64,000 nt of DNA, from contig OU342633.1 in NCBI GenBank assembly GCA_910589415.1, positions 19,630,858 through 19,694,857 of the forward strand, read 5' to 3'. The translations under genes were made by a program, and so were the position numbers. Positions within the stretch are counted from its first letter, which is position 1. Every line of letters begins with the position of its first letter. The notes beneath the pieces are model-generated. The model did not search any database and was not told the origin of the DNA. It saw only the letters and a list, made by a program, of their open reading frames with translations. Shown here piece by piece: positions 54,780 through 64,000 of this stretch. This DNA comes from Malachius bipustulatus. Its lineage: Eukaryota; Arthropoda; Insecta; Coleoptera; Melyridae.

Positions 54780-55337
54780 ATGTCGAGTATAAGAAAAAAG
54801 AAAAACTTCAGACATTCATCTACACTGTATAGAAAATTAAAGCAGCAGTTGGGAGAAGGTAATCATAATAATGCTTTAGAATTTAAAGCTGTAACAAAAA
54901 ATCCATCTTTAAATTGCACATCACTGAATGAGAATGCACATCAGAAGCCCCCAATAACATCAGCACTAGAAATAAGGAAACCAATACACAGTTGTTTAAA
55001 TGAGGCAGATGATTGTTTTAAGTTTGGCCTTGGAGATGAACTCCAAGGCGAGGATGATTGTTATGTTGTTCCAGAAGTAGACACCTATGATTTAGAGGTG
55101 GAAAATGCCAGTAGTTCACAAGTTACTTTATCAGAACAGCTTACAGAATGGTCTTTACGTCATAGAATGACCCACACTTCAATTGATGACTTACTGCAAA
55201 TATTAAATGCAAATGGCATAAAGGTACCAGCAGACAGCAGGACCGTGCAGTTGGCACCGTGTAGTACGCAACTTGGAACTTTATGGTGCGCATTGGGACG
55301 TATAAGTGGATTTACCGTTATCGCTACGGCACAGTAA
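54780..55337 (+). CDS. 185-aa transposon-associated ORF, function unknown
   Basis: It starts with a basic MSSIRKKKNF, has an acidic middle (about residues 75-110), then SEQLTEWSLRHRMTHTSIDD and LLQILNANGIKVPADSRT. This tail resembles the L-x2-W-A-x4-I-x-H-x3-x-D-LL-x-IL ... LP-x-D-x-RT motif of an uncharacterised protein family often found with insect DNA transposons. After the motif the frame looks degenerate and stops 40 bases before an LTR insertion, so the 3' part of the original gene may have been lost. Identification is by resemblance and is tentative. Confidence 0.5.
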   Translation: MSSIRKKKNFRHSSTLYRKLKQQLGEGNHNNALEFKAVTKNPSLNCTSLNENAHQKPPITSALEIRKPIHSCLNEADDCFKFGLGDELQGEDDCYVVPEVDTYDLEVENASSSQVTLSEQLTEWSLRHRMTHTSIDDLLQILNANGIKVPADSRTVQLAPCSTQLGTLWCALGRISGFTVIATAQ

Positions 55338-55376
55338 TATAATTCTTGCCTGTATTTTCTACTTTGCAGTAACAAT

Positions 55377-55688
55377 TGTTGTAGACTAATTTGTAGAGGC
55401 ACAGGGAAACACCGTATTTCTACAACTATTTTTATTCAGCTCTAATCTCGTAACACTTCGTAATTGATTATTATTAGAATATATAAGAATACATTGAGTA
55501 GCAGCCCGGAGCATGTCCATTTCCTCACTGATCTTGTTCGCGTTGAACTCTGTCTGTCCTCGTTCGACGTCTCCCCACTGCTACTGCTTGCAGACGGTCG
55601 GTGGTTCCCCGTCGAAACTCACCGTCAGACCACCGTACTGCCGGCGGCGGAAGCAGCCAAGGACAGCTACCGTAGAGGTGGTCCCACA
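55377..55688 (-). repeat. LTR (3' LTR of the minus-strand element)
   Basis: 312 bp, matching the copy at 61028-61339 base for base as far as I can see. The two plus-strand ORFs it appears to encode are artefacts of the repeat. Confidence 0.85.
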
Positions 55689-55835
55689 GTCGACCATCCT
55701 GATAAAAAGGCCGTCCTCGGACTTGAAGACGTCGGAAGGGTAGGCGTCGCACCACTCGCACCAGACTGAATACTATAAAAACTGAAAATCAGGGTAATTA
55801 ATACTTTGATCTTTTGACAGAGTAGTCAGAGTAAA

Positions 55836-56765
55836 CCAGGATCACACGAGTGATCGAGAAGACGGATACAGAGTAGATTTCAGACTTCTAACGTCACAAC
55901 AGTGATCTTCTGACAAAGCAGACAGGTTAGAAGGAAGACAGGATCACAACAGTGATCAAGGAGACAGATTTCAGACTTCTAACGTCACAACAGTGAACTT
56001 CTGACATAGCAGACAGGTTAGAAGGAAGACAGGATCACAACAGTGATCAAGGAGACAGATTTCAGACTTCTAACGTCACAACAGTGATCTTCTGACAAAG
56101 CAGACAGGTTAGAAGGAAGACAGGATCACAACAGTGATCAAGGAGACAGATTTCAGACTTCTAACGTCACAACAGTGAACTTCTGACATAGCAGACAGGT
56201 TAGAAGGAAGACAGGATCACAACAGTGATCAAGGAGACAGATTTCAGACTTCTAACGTCACAACAGTGATCTTCTGACAAAGCAGACAGGTTAGAAGGAA
56301 GACAGGATCACAACAGTGATCAAGGAGACAGATTTCAGACTTCTAACGTCACAACAGTGATCTTCTGACATAGCAGACAGGTTAGAAGGAAGACAGGATC
56401 ACAACAGTGATCAAGGAGACAGATTTCAGACTTCTAACGTCACAACAGTGATCTTCTGACATAGCAGACAGGTTAGAAGGAAGACAGGATCACAACAGTG
56501 ATCAAGGAGACAGATTTCAGACTTCTAACGTCACAACAGTGATCTTCTGACATAGCAGACAGGTTAGAAGGAATACAGGATCACAACAGTGATCAAGGAG
56601 ACAGATTTCAGACTTCTAACGTCACAACAGTGATCTTCTGACATAGCAGACAGGTTAGAAGGAAGACAGGATCACAACAGTGATCAAGGAGACAGATTTC
56701 AGACTTCTAACGTCACAACAGTGATCTTCTGACATAGCAGACAGGTTAGAAGGAATACAGGATCA
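55836..56765. repeat. 91-bp tandem array, about ten copies
   Basis: GGATCACAACAGTGATC occurs every 91 bases from 55941 to the last partial unit at 56760; a diverged first unit starts near 55850. Each unit contains the perfect palindrome GATCAC-AACA-GTGATC and a second ACAACAGTGA(T/A)CTTCTGAC word. The first units alternate between CTGACAAAGC and CTGACATAGC forms (a 182-bp dimer), while later units are homogeneous. On the element's strand this is the 3' untranslated region before the 3' LTR. Confidence 0.95.
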
Positions 56766-56879
56766 TTTAAAACAATCCATGGTTTCAGGTTACCTGCGAC
56801 GATAACTGTTTCAGAGGTTCGAGAACCACGAAGATCTGTGTACCAGATAACGATCATTTGGAACAACTTTCTTCACCAG

Positions 56880-57834
56880 AACGAGCCCTTGAACTTATTG
56901 TAGTTTTGTGGAATGGCCCGTCGCAAGTTTAGCTGTCCGGAGGACCATAACTAAATCGTTTTCTGAGTAGGTTTGGATTTTTCGTTTATGATTAATTGAG
57001 TAAATAGGCGTTGGGAGCGAGTTTATAAATTTAAGAGTGTTTTGTTTTGGTGTAGATCGGTGAGGTTTCACACTCAAGCTCAGTAGGGAGACAGAGCTTA
57101 CAGAATTTTTGCATATAAATTTTTAAAAGAAATCCGAAGAAATCCGAGAATTACAGGAATTGATAAAGTTGATTTTTTTTTTCTTATTGCATCGGGTTGG
57201 ATTCTATCGTTGGAACTGTCATGACCAAGATATATGCCAGCTTAGGGGAAAAGACAATAGGTACACTTAGTTATTTGCAAGGTCAAATTGTATTTCCTTA
57301 ACAATTGCAAAACTTTTTCCAGTTTAAGGAGACCCTCCTGAAAAACCGACGATGGAATCAAGATATCGTCCAAATAGGGCATGATGTACCTTTTAAATTG
57401 TCCTGTTAGTTATTGGTATACTGTTGGACAATGAATGCATAAATAAACGAAAATAAAATAAAAATGACGTGGGATCACGTAATTCAGATAGAATTTTTGG
57501 CAGCAGCTGCTGAAAAACAGCAGGAGCATTATACAGACCGAAAATCATACGTAAAAAAAAACTCGTATTTGCCATCCGAAGTAAGAAACGCTGTCATTAC
57601 TATTGAATACGAGGCCATGGGTACTTGAAAACAACCTGAGTATAAGTGTCAGGTAATAAATCTGTTATAATTTAGGAGTTTATCAAGTTGGTCTTCTATA
57701 CGAGGAAGTGAGATTTTATATTTAATAGTCATATTATTTCTATAACAAACACATAAACGGAAGTCGCCACTTTTCTGGGGAACGAGAATAATAGGACTAG
57801 CATACGGGGATTGAGAGGCACGAATTATTTTCAC
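56880..57834 (-). pseudogene. gypsy pol remnant: reverse transcriptase and integrase tail
   Basis: From 57834 downward: RASQSPYASPIILVPQKSGD then RLCVCYRNN (D of the usual CVDYR lost), LPRIEDQLDKLL; then 57575: FLRMIFGLYNAPAVFQ; then at 57365-57376 the catalytic YLDD followed by ILIPSSVFQEGLLKLEKVLQ. RNase H and the integrase core are missing; 57077-56895 reads HKRK...ENDLVMVLR, like the end of a gypsy integrase. Stops and frameshifts separate the pieces. It belongs to the LTR element around it. Confidence 0.75.
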
Positions 57835-57867
57835 AGAAGAACTAGCAACAGTTCTATAATAGTTTAT

Positions 57868-58256
57868 ATTATTATTCTTGTATTGGTTTTTAGGTTCTCT
57901 CAGGCTTACTTTTGTAATTATTAATAAATAGTTGACGTTTCGGGATTGATTAATCCCTTGATCACATATTTAATTAATAAAATAGATACAATAAAAATTA
58001 TTTTAGTAAAATGAAAATATAAAAGTATGACATTATATCAAATGTCATACTTTTATATTTTCATTTTACTAAAATAATTTTTATTGTATCTATTTTATTA
58101 ATTAAATATGTGATCAAGGGATTAATCAATCCCGAAACGTCAACTATTTATTAATAATTACAAAAGTAAGCCTGAGAGAACCTAAAAACCAATACAAGAA
58201 TAATAATATAATTCATCTATACGGCATAATTGGTTCAATATTTACAATTTTCTAAT
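57868..58256. mobile_element. Penelope-type palindromic terminal repeats, head to head
   Basis: 57866-58210 is a near-perfect palindrome of about 172 bp per arm centred at ~58038. Each arm holds TGATCAAGGGATTAATCAAT followed by CCCGAAACGTC, a stem closed as GGGATT/AATCCC next to GAAAC, again like a degenerate hammerhead core in Penelope-like terminal repeats. ATAATAGTTTAT flanks the insertion (57856-57867 and 58257-58268), a 12-bp target duplication. No ORF is left inside. It is inserted between the protease and reverse transcriptase of the LTR element. Confidence 0.65.
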
Positions 58257-58429
58257 ATAATAGTTTATCTATTATTTCTTGCGCTTCAAGACTTGACTGG
58301 GCCGATATGAAGTATAAACAACTGGAACCGACGATTTATTTCCAGGCGGGCAGCGGATGTGTTGCCCATTTCTTTTAAAGTGGTAGCTACACAATTACGA
58401 TTTGCATTTTAATAACTGCTGTTTTCTGA

Positions 58430-58575
58430 AATTATAGTGACGGGAGGGCGATTATTTACAAAAGTAGTAACACCAAGGCTAGTGGCACAAGAAAATAATT
58501 TAATATCTTTGCTATTTTTCGAAATGTAATGTGGGGTTGTAAAATTATTCCCTAGAAGGATATCAGCGGAACACA
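58430..58575 (-). pseudogene. retropepsin fragment of the LTR element
   Basis: The minus strand reads SADILLGNNFTTPHYI and following, the I-L-G-N-x-F end of a gypsy aspartic protease, before a stop. It lies upstream (on the element's strand) of the reverse transcriptase pieces, in the expected order. Confidence 0.5.
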
Positions 58576-61005
58576 TAATTATGATCAGGTACCACCACTA
58601 TATATTTAGATCCACAGGTGTATTGCTATGATATTTACATTTATAATTAAATATCATAATATCATAATATCATAATATAATATATAATCAAAGATATGAT
58701 ATTTACTTTACTGATATTTCGCACATCGATATCAAATATGTAAGAATGAAAGAGATTGAATCTGACTTACGTTCTTTTACAATTCTGACATCCTAGTCAA
58801 ATCATTACGTCCATTAGTCTTATCATGAAGAAATATTACCTTCACAACTTCACAGTACCTAAGTATTTTAATTACATTCGTCTTCATCACTTAGTAAAAT
58901 CATTAGGACTCCATTGCTTACATTCTTTATGTAGTTTTTTTTTTTTTACAAAGAAAAAGCTATAGGTAGGTACTTATAACATAATTTTTCCAAAAAAAGA
59001 AAAGTTTTTTATACTTTATGAAACTTCTTAATTCACGGGGCGCGTTTTTATTTACCACTTTTAAGCGTTATTTATTCCTGGGAAAATTTTATACACTCGG
59101 GCATTAGCATCCCTACACATTATTTCCAACAATTCCAACTCATTAATATTAATCATTATGATATTCAATATTCCGTGAACCTTCGTTCTTTATTTTATGC
59201 TGTGCGGGTAGAAGAAGACTGACTGGCTGAAGAAGAGAAATCTTGCGCCTTGCGCGCCAACAGCGTGTTCAGAACGTCAGAGTGCATCAGAAAGAATCGG
59301 ATAGAAAATGTGAGACTTTTAAAAGAGATAAACTATTTAAAAGTCAGGCCCTCTTGTTAGGGGCTCTTTGCCTCTCTCTCACTTGCAATTGCACTAGGTT
59401 TATATTACCTATTATTTTTAAATTAAGTATTAGGTCGATTCTACCAAAGACGGACGTCGAATTTATATTTCAATAATATCGCCTCAACTTCATAGTATGT
59501 ATAATAATTCCCAAATTCGTCGCTAAAATTTACGAAAAATCTACTCTCACTTTGATCTGCGTCACGTAAAGTCGAGGTAATCTTCACGCAATTTAGGTTA
59601 GGTGATTTAGATTAGTATACCGTAGAATTGTGTATTACTCATGTTTCGGTTTATTTGGGGGGAGTTACTTATTGTGTTTTGTTCTGTAAGTTATTTAATT
59701 ATTATCTACTGCATGTATTCATTGGACTTTTTGCCCTTAAGGAGCATTTTTGATTGTTTAACATAGACTTGTTTTCAGGCAATTATTTTGTAGTTTAAAT
59801 ATTAAAAAAAAAGTTAAGTAGAGTAGCGAAAGCTAGACTTCGCCTTTGTATGATAAGTATTGTCTATTGCAATACTAAGTTAAAATAAAGACACTTTTTT
59901 TCTGTTTCTTTACATGGTCACAAGATTGTCGTTAAAATGTAAAAAAAAATATATAAAAATATTCTGCAAGATGTCACTATAGTGGGGATAAAACGAAATG
60001 TGGTACATGAAAAAAAAAACCTCTTGATGAGTAATACCTGTCTATTAAATTCCATTAAAATATTCAGAGCGGTATTACAGATATTATGAAAAAAAAAATT
60101 ATATATTTTTTTTTTAAACTTTACCAACCTGTATCTCAAAAATTAAGACTTTTAGGACATACGTTCTTATGAAGTTTTCTTCTTAAAATGGACCCAAAAA
60201 TCACCCCCTTAAATATTGACATTCAATTACAAAACACCCTGTATACCTAAATAATATAGGTACCTAAATTACGTCGAATCGTCGACGCAAATGAAGTCTA
60301 AACTGCTACTTGGGTTCAATTCTACTTCAGCTTACTTCATGCTCATGCTTCATGCGTTTGCTTTACTTTTACCTATCGAATTCAAAATATGTCATTTGGA
60401 CTTTGGAGAGCTCCCCAACTTTACTCATGCTTCTTTTCATTCACTCATCATGCATCTCTCTCAACTCACTAGCTAAAAAATAGCTGCTTACCTTTAGGAA
60501 TAATCTCAGAATAATCTTTATTATCTTCTCACAACTCTATTCAACATGGCAATAGCTGCTTACCTTTGAGAATAATCTTTATTGCAGTGCATCAACTTCG
60601 AAAGTTGCAATCTTTAATTTTGGTTAATTTTTGTATGCTGTTTCTCGTAAAAGACCACTGCTTCACCCCTCGTTATTATTTTTCCTTAGAAAACCTGTAA
60701 TATGCTCCTCATTTACATACCTGATCTACTTGCTTACCGACACACCAGCTGGATATCAATCCAATACGTTAATACTTAATACTCAGGGTTTCTTGCAAGA
60801 TTTATTGAGTTTCCTTTTTCCGACAGCTCGTCCAAGTCTTGATCATGTTAAATTTATTTCAACGGAAATTTGCCAAAATTTACTTTATTTTTCTTCACTT
60901 TCACCACGAAGAGGCATTTTTGTGAAATGGTTATAACTGAGATTTGTCTGTATTAAAAACACATCGATACTTCACAGTATTACACCTCAAAATTCGTTAG
61001 TTTTA
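58576..61005. other. 5' half of the LTR element, non-coding
   Basis: About 2.4 kb where gag would be expected. No zinc knuckle or capsid-like frame is readable on the minus strand; it is AT-rich with only short ORFs. CACCCTGTA near 60235 is the one-sided end of a mariner-type MITE. Confidence 0.45.
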
Positions 61006-61025
61006 GGTTCGGACCACTTCTGACA
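61006..61025 (-). promoter_or_regulatory. primer binding site, tRNA-Leu-like
   Basis: GGTTCGGACCACTTCTGACA on the plus strand resembles the 3' end of tRNA-Leu(CAA) (GGTTCGAATCCCACTTCTGACA without CCA), so the minus strand would pair with that tRNA. It lies two bases inside the 5' LTR. The central bases differ from the canonical tRNA. Confidence 0.55.
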
Positions 61026-61027
61026 AC

Positions 61028-61339
61028 TGTTGTAGACTAATTTGTAGAGGCACAGGGAAACACCGTATTTCTACAACTATTTTTATTCAGCTCTAATCTC
61101 GTAACACTTCGTAATTGATTATTATTAGAATATATAAGAATACATTGAGTAGCAGCCCGGAGCATGTCCATTTCCTCACTGATCTTGTTCGCGTTGAACT
61201 CTGTCTGTCCTCGTTCGACGTCTCCCCACTGCTACTGCTTGCAGACGGTCGGTGGTTCCCCGTCGAAACTCACCGTCAGACCACCGTACTGCCGGCGGCG
61301 GAAGCAGCCAAGGACAGCTACCGTAGAGGTGGTCCCACA
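61028..61339 (-). repeat. LTR (5' LTR of the minus-strand element)
   Basis: Same sequence as 55377-55688. Followed outside by CAAT, the target duplication. Confidence 0.85.
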
Positions 61340-61343
61340 CAAT

Positions 61344-63313
61344 CACTATAAATAGGATGTTTCTAAGTTTTTGTCACTGGCAATAGTGTGAATGCAGTAG
61401 TGAATACTTTTAATACGCGATTCGAAGTCAACTTCACTTTGAGGTAATTTTCTACAGTTGACGCCATTTTCATTCACATTACATGAACCGCCATTACTCC
61501 ATTCTATAATTATAACATATAAAATGTAACAATTTTTACATATTTATTTAATTGTATCTTATTTAGAAGTATTCTAATAGTACAAAACGCTCCAAAAGTG
61601 ATTCTACAATCTAAATACATATCTTCTTTAATACATTTTTGTAATAATTTTTCGATTTTATTTTATTTTTATTCTTACCAAAAAATTACCAACAAATATA
61701 TTTCGAGCGAGCGCGTTGTTATTTTTCGACCTTCGATCATTGATATTCACGATAAACTTATCATGGTTTCAATTTTTAACCCACTGCTAATCACTACATA
61801 AAATGTAACGAAAGACAAATATTCCGCTGCTATAACTCTGTAATAATATTAACTGACTCTCTTAACCTGCGGCATTTTGTATGAATCAGTGAAAGTGGAC
61901 AGGCTGATATAGAGAATGATGTAAACTTGTTTCCATAGTTGCAAGACAAAGAGAGTGAGTACACCAGACGACAGCGCATGGGATAAACACGAGATTCCAT
62001 TCAAGTAGCGGATACCACGCTATTACGTACCAGCTACGTCAGCGTAACGTGTAATTATATTAGTTCCAGAGTCGTCGCTATAACGTATCTCTCACCGGAA
62101 AATTGTTCCCCATTTTCGTGCCTGGCACGTTGTAGAACCGTTCCAATACCGTTCCTATAACCAGTGGCAAAAACTTTAAAGTTTCGGCGATAGTCGCTGA
62201 TACGTAGTTATGACTAAAAATGCTGCTTGGGTACTTCTTTCAAATCTGTGATTGTCGATATTACAGATTCCTATTCTGGTAGCATTCTAATATTAAAACA
62301 ACTTGATCTAGTTGTGCCCTTTTTACTAGATAGATAAGTTTATGTTTTCCACTCCCCTGATTGGTAGGGGTAGAAGAAAGTCGCCATATCTGTTTTGCAG
62401 TAAAATCTTATTGCCGGGACGAGTGATCGTGTTGAGACACGCAGACACCATACTCTATTTGGTACTTTGTGTTCTTGATTTTTTTTACCTTGAAGAATAA
62501 TAAGCGCAACAATCATATAATTATCTCCCCTTCCTCGAAGACCAGTAAAAAATTCTGGGAAGATTAATTTTCTTATAAATGCCTTCTAGAATGATGCTTC
62601 GCATCATTTAATAATTACGCACACAGGTTTGTAAAAATACGTTTTGCTAAAGGTCGAATTACATATTTCTCTATCATATATATGGATAGTTCTTTGATCT
62701 TGATAAGGTGCCTCCGAAAGGCGCCTTGAACTGAAAACTATTGAGGAAATGTTTTGGAAATATAATTTAACATTATTTGATAAAAAATCATTTTTTAAGT
62801 GTTATCAAGGCATTAACAAAAACTTCTAATACTTCTTCAATTAATATAAAAGCTTTCTGATATTTATTGCCGAACATCAATTTCAAAGCGTTATTTATAC
62901 ATAACATCCATTACGTTTCGGTAGGTATAACATAAAGACAAAAACTCGAGTGTCGTAGATCAATTCATACACATATACGTATGTATAAAAAACGACCTCT
63001 TGGATAAAAGCGCTCCTCAAACATTTAGCACCGGTTCTTCGGCGGCGGCAGTAATTCATCTGTCGGCGGACAAATTGCGACTCCAAATGCTCCAATTGCC
63101 CTCGCCGGAGCCCTGCGCGATAAACGCGCGAGTCGCTTCTCCCACATGGCCAAAATGCCGCTCAGTTTTAACGTAATCGCGGGTAGTACTAGCGGCCTCG
63201 CATCAACCCTTCATCTGGATCAGGATCGCTCCAATTTTTTTAAGTGTCCGGCTATGTGGACCAGCTAAGGATTATCATACTTAATAGGTCCGGTGCTCGT
63301 TTCTGTGATAAAT
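61344..63313. other. intergenic; GC-rich promoter-like part at 63030-63290
   Basis: Up to ~63000 nothing is seen apart from the AATGCTGCTTGGG end at 62219-62231. 63030-63200 is markedly GC- and CpG-rich (GGCGGCGGCAG, CGCGCGAGTCGC) against the AT-rich background, as expected for the promoter/5' UTR of the gene starting at 63314. Confidence 0.5.
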
Positions 63314-63377
63314 ATGCACGAAATTACGCTTTTAATGTGTATGGCTTTTTATCATGTTGCTGCGATTCTGAACGGAG
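63314..63377 (+). CDS. first coding exon with signal peptide, gene continues beyond the window
   Basis: The ATG starts MHEITLLMCMAFYHVAAILN-G, a short polar start and a hydrophobic stretch ending in small residues, the shape of a secretory signal peptide. The exon ends at a strong donor GGAG|GTGAGT (63378) in phase 1. A CpG-rich region lies upstream. The rest of the protein is outside the window, so only 'secreted or membrane protein' can be inferred. Confidence 0.5.
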
Positions 63378-64000
63378 GTGAGTTTTGAAAAATGTTTTAA
63401 TTTTTCATTTTTTAACCCAAATTAAATGAGAATGTATTAGATACGGAAATTGCGAATTTTGAGGGTAATTACTCGTACTTATTATAATACGTCGTACAAG
63501 TAGTAGGTATATGATATAAATATAAGTATAGGTAATTGTTTTTTAATAATTTAATTACGCACCTTGTACCGTTTTTGAGATATTATTTTTTTAGTTTTTT
63601 GAAGATATATCTCGGAAACCGTTTCAGATATAAAACTGAATTTTTGTACGTGTTTCTTAGTTTATACGTAAACATTTTTAGTTATTCCTATTTTCATCAA
63701 ACTGTAAGTAGGTGTTAGTATACTTAGTACCTACATCGTTGAACTAACTGATTATTATGGCCGCAATGTAGTATTAAAAAAGGCCATAATTTATTTCTTT
63801 TCGAGATTAGACTGAAATGCCCCACTTAAATAGCGCCAAAATAAAAAGATCAATCTACTATTAGTCAATAATTTACGAAAATAATTTCCTGCCAAAGTGT
63901 AATTAAAAAAAAAAAAAAACTGTGAAGTACCTACCTACAACAAATAATTAAAAAAAAATCATCAATGCACCAATTTTTCTATACTTTCATTAAAATATTA
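63378..64000 (+). other. start of intron 1 of the signal-peptide gene
   Basis: AT-rich, no exon-like ORF. The window ends inside this intron. Confidence 0.4.

Larger units (their letters stand above)
55377..61339 (-). mobile_element. LTR retrotransposon with matching 312-bp LTRs and a decayed interior
   Basis: 312-bp LTRs at 55377-55688 and 61028-61339 read the same by eye. On the minus strand they start TGTGGG and end ACAACA, with TATATATTC and GAATAAAAATAG in the right order. CAAT flanks both outer sides (55373-55376, 61340-61343). Next to the 61028 LTR a 20-base block (61006-61025) resembles the complement of a tRNA-Leu 3' end, as expected for a primer binding site. Minus-strand pol pieces follow in order: protease, reverse transcriptase, integrase tail. 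No gag is recognisable. LTR identity says recent insertion while pol carries stops, so this is best read as a non-autonomous element moved in trans. Confidence 0.8.
53198..62231. mobile_element. possible DNA-transposon remnant split by nested insertions
   Basis: CCCAAGCAGCATT at 53198 and AATGCTGCTTGGG ending at 62231 are perfect 13-bp inverses, and both sides have further loose similarity (GTAGTTACT / GTAGTTATGAC). If the 5.96-kb LTR element and its 4-bp duplication are removed, a ~3-kb element remains that contains the 185-aa ORF at 54780. No clean target duplication was found, so the outer boundary is a hypothesis. Confidence 0.4.

Noticed and set aside
55464..55769. Two overlapping plus-strand ORFs, also present at 61115-61355
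   Set aside because: They lie within the 312-bp LTR and its edge, are duplicated with it, and run opposite to the element's transcription.
55836..56765. Regular palindromic repeats that might suggest a CRISPR array
   Set aside because: The 91-bp units are contiguous and near identical with no variable spacers, and the genome is eukaryotic. It is a tandem repeat in a retrotransposon.
1..64000. tRNA, rRNA and histone genes
   Set aside because: No cloverleaf with intact arms, no rRNA-like block and no histone coding sequence was found, despite the NPAT gene being present. Only a tRNA-like primer site at 61006-61025.

Overview
This window is insect nuclear DNA: AT-rich, short introns (54-72 bp in several genes), GT-AG splicing, AATAAA signals, and a dense mixture of LTR, non-LTR, Penelope-like and DNA-transposon remnants. 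The gene set (NPAT/Mxc, a mod(mdg4)-like BTB-FLYWCH protein, STK11IP, PARP, THAP) is metazoan and the transposon spectrum fits an insect. Coleoptera is plausible, but the order cannot be settled from the sequence alone.

Layout. 1-2303 is the 3' part of a Ty3/gypsy element with its 3' LTR. 3020-5016 (-) is a two-exon STK11IP homologue that lacks the C-terminal half of the vertebrate protein. 5017-12240 is repeat-rich: Harbinger fragments, a degenerate BEL/Pao integrase, and several MITEs with clear terminal inverted repeats (TIRs) and target-site duplications (TSDs). 12972-24120 (+) is a BTB/POZ gene with a shared middle exon and two alternative phase-compatible FLYWCH 3' exons, with transposons in its introns. 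25302-33716 (-) is an eight-exon NPAT/Mxc gene (1794 aa predicted), convergent with the BTB-FLYWCH gene. Every splice junction keeps the frame, and both the N-terminal LisH and the C-terminal family motif are present. 35787-36463 is a deleted Harbinger-like element. 36908-38197 (+) encodes a protein with nine near-identical C2H2 fingers. 38996-42593 is another repeat block. 43402-44898 (+) holds two related genes with a P-element-transposase-like HTH, one with an upstream THAP domain. 47274-47874 (-) is the terminal exon of a PARP-family gene. 49539-53108 contains large foldback elements. 53198-62231 looks like a nested structure: a DNA-transposon remnant split by a 5.96-kb LTR retrotransposon on the minus strand. 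That LTR element has matching 312-bp LTRs, a decayed pol, a Penelope-type palindrome inside it and a 91-bp tandem array. At 63314 a likely signal-peptide first exon starts a gene that leaves the window.

Function. The two main chromatin genes lie tail to tail: NPAT/Mxc, the histone-locus-body scaffold, and a BTB-FLYWCH protein of the insulator/chromatin type. No operon logic applies. The most unusual structures are the Penelope-derived unit (intact GIY-YIG ORF between two 119-bp inverted termini) at 21786-22539, the nested LTR element with a palindrome-bearing higher-order tandem array, and the piggyBac-like MITE full of internal palindromes at 13905-14634. No convincing wholly new gene system was found.
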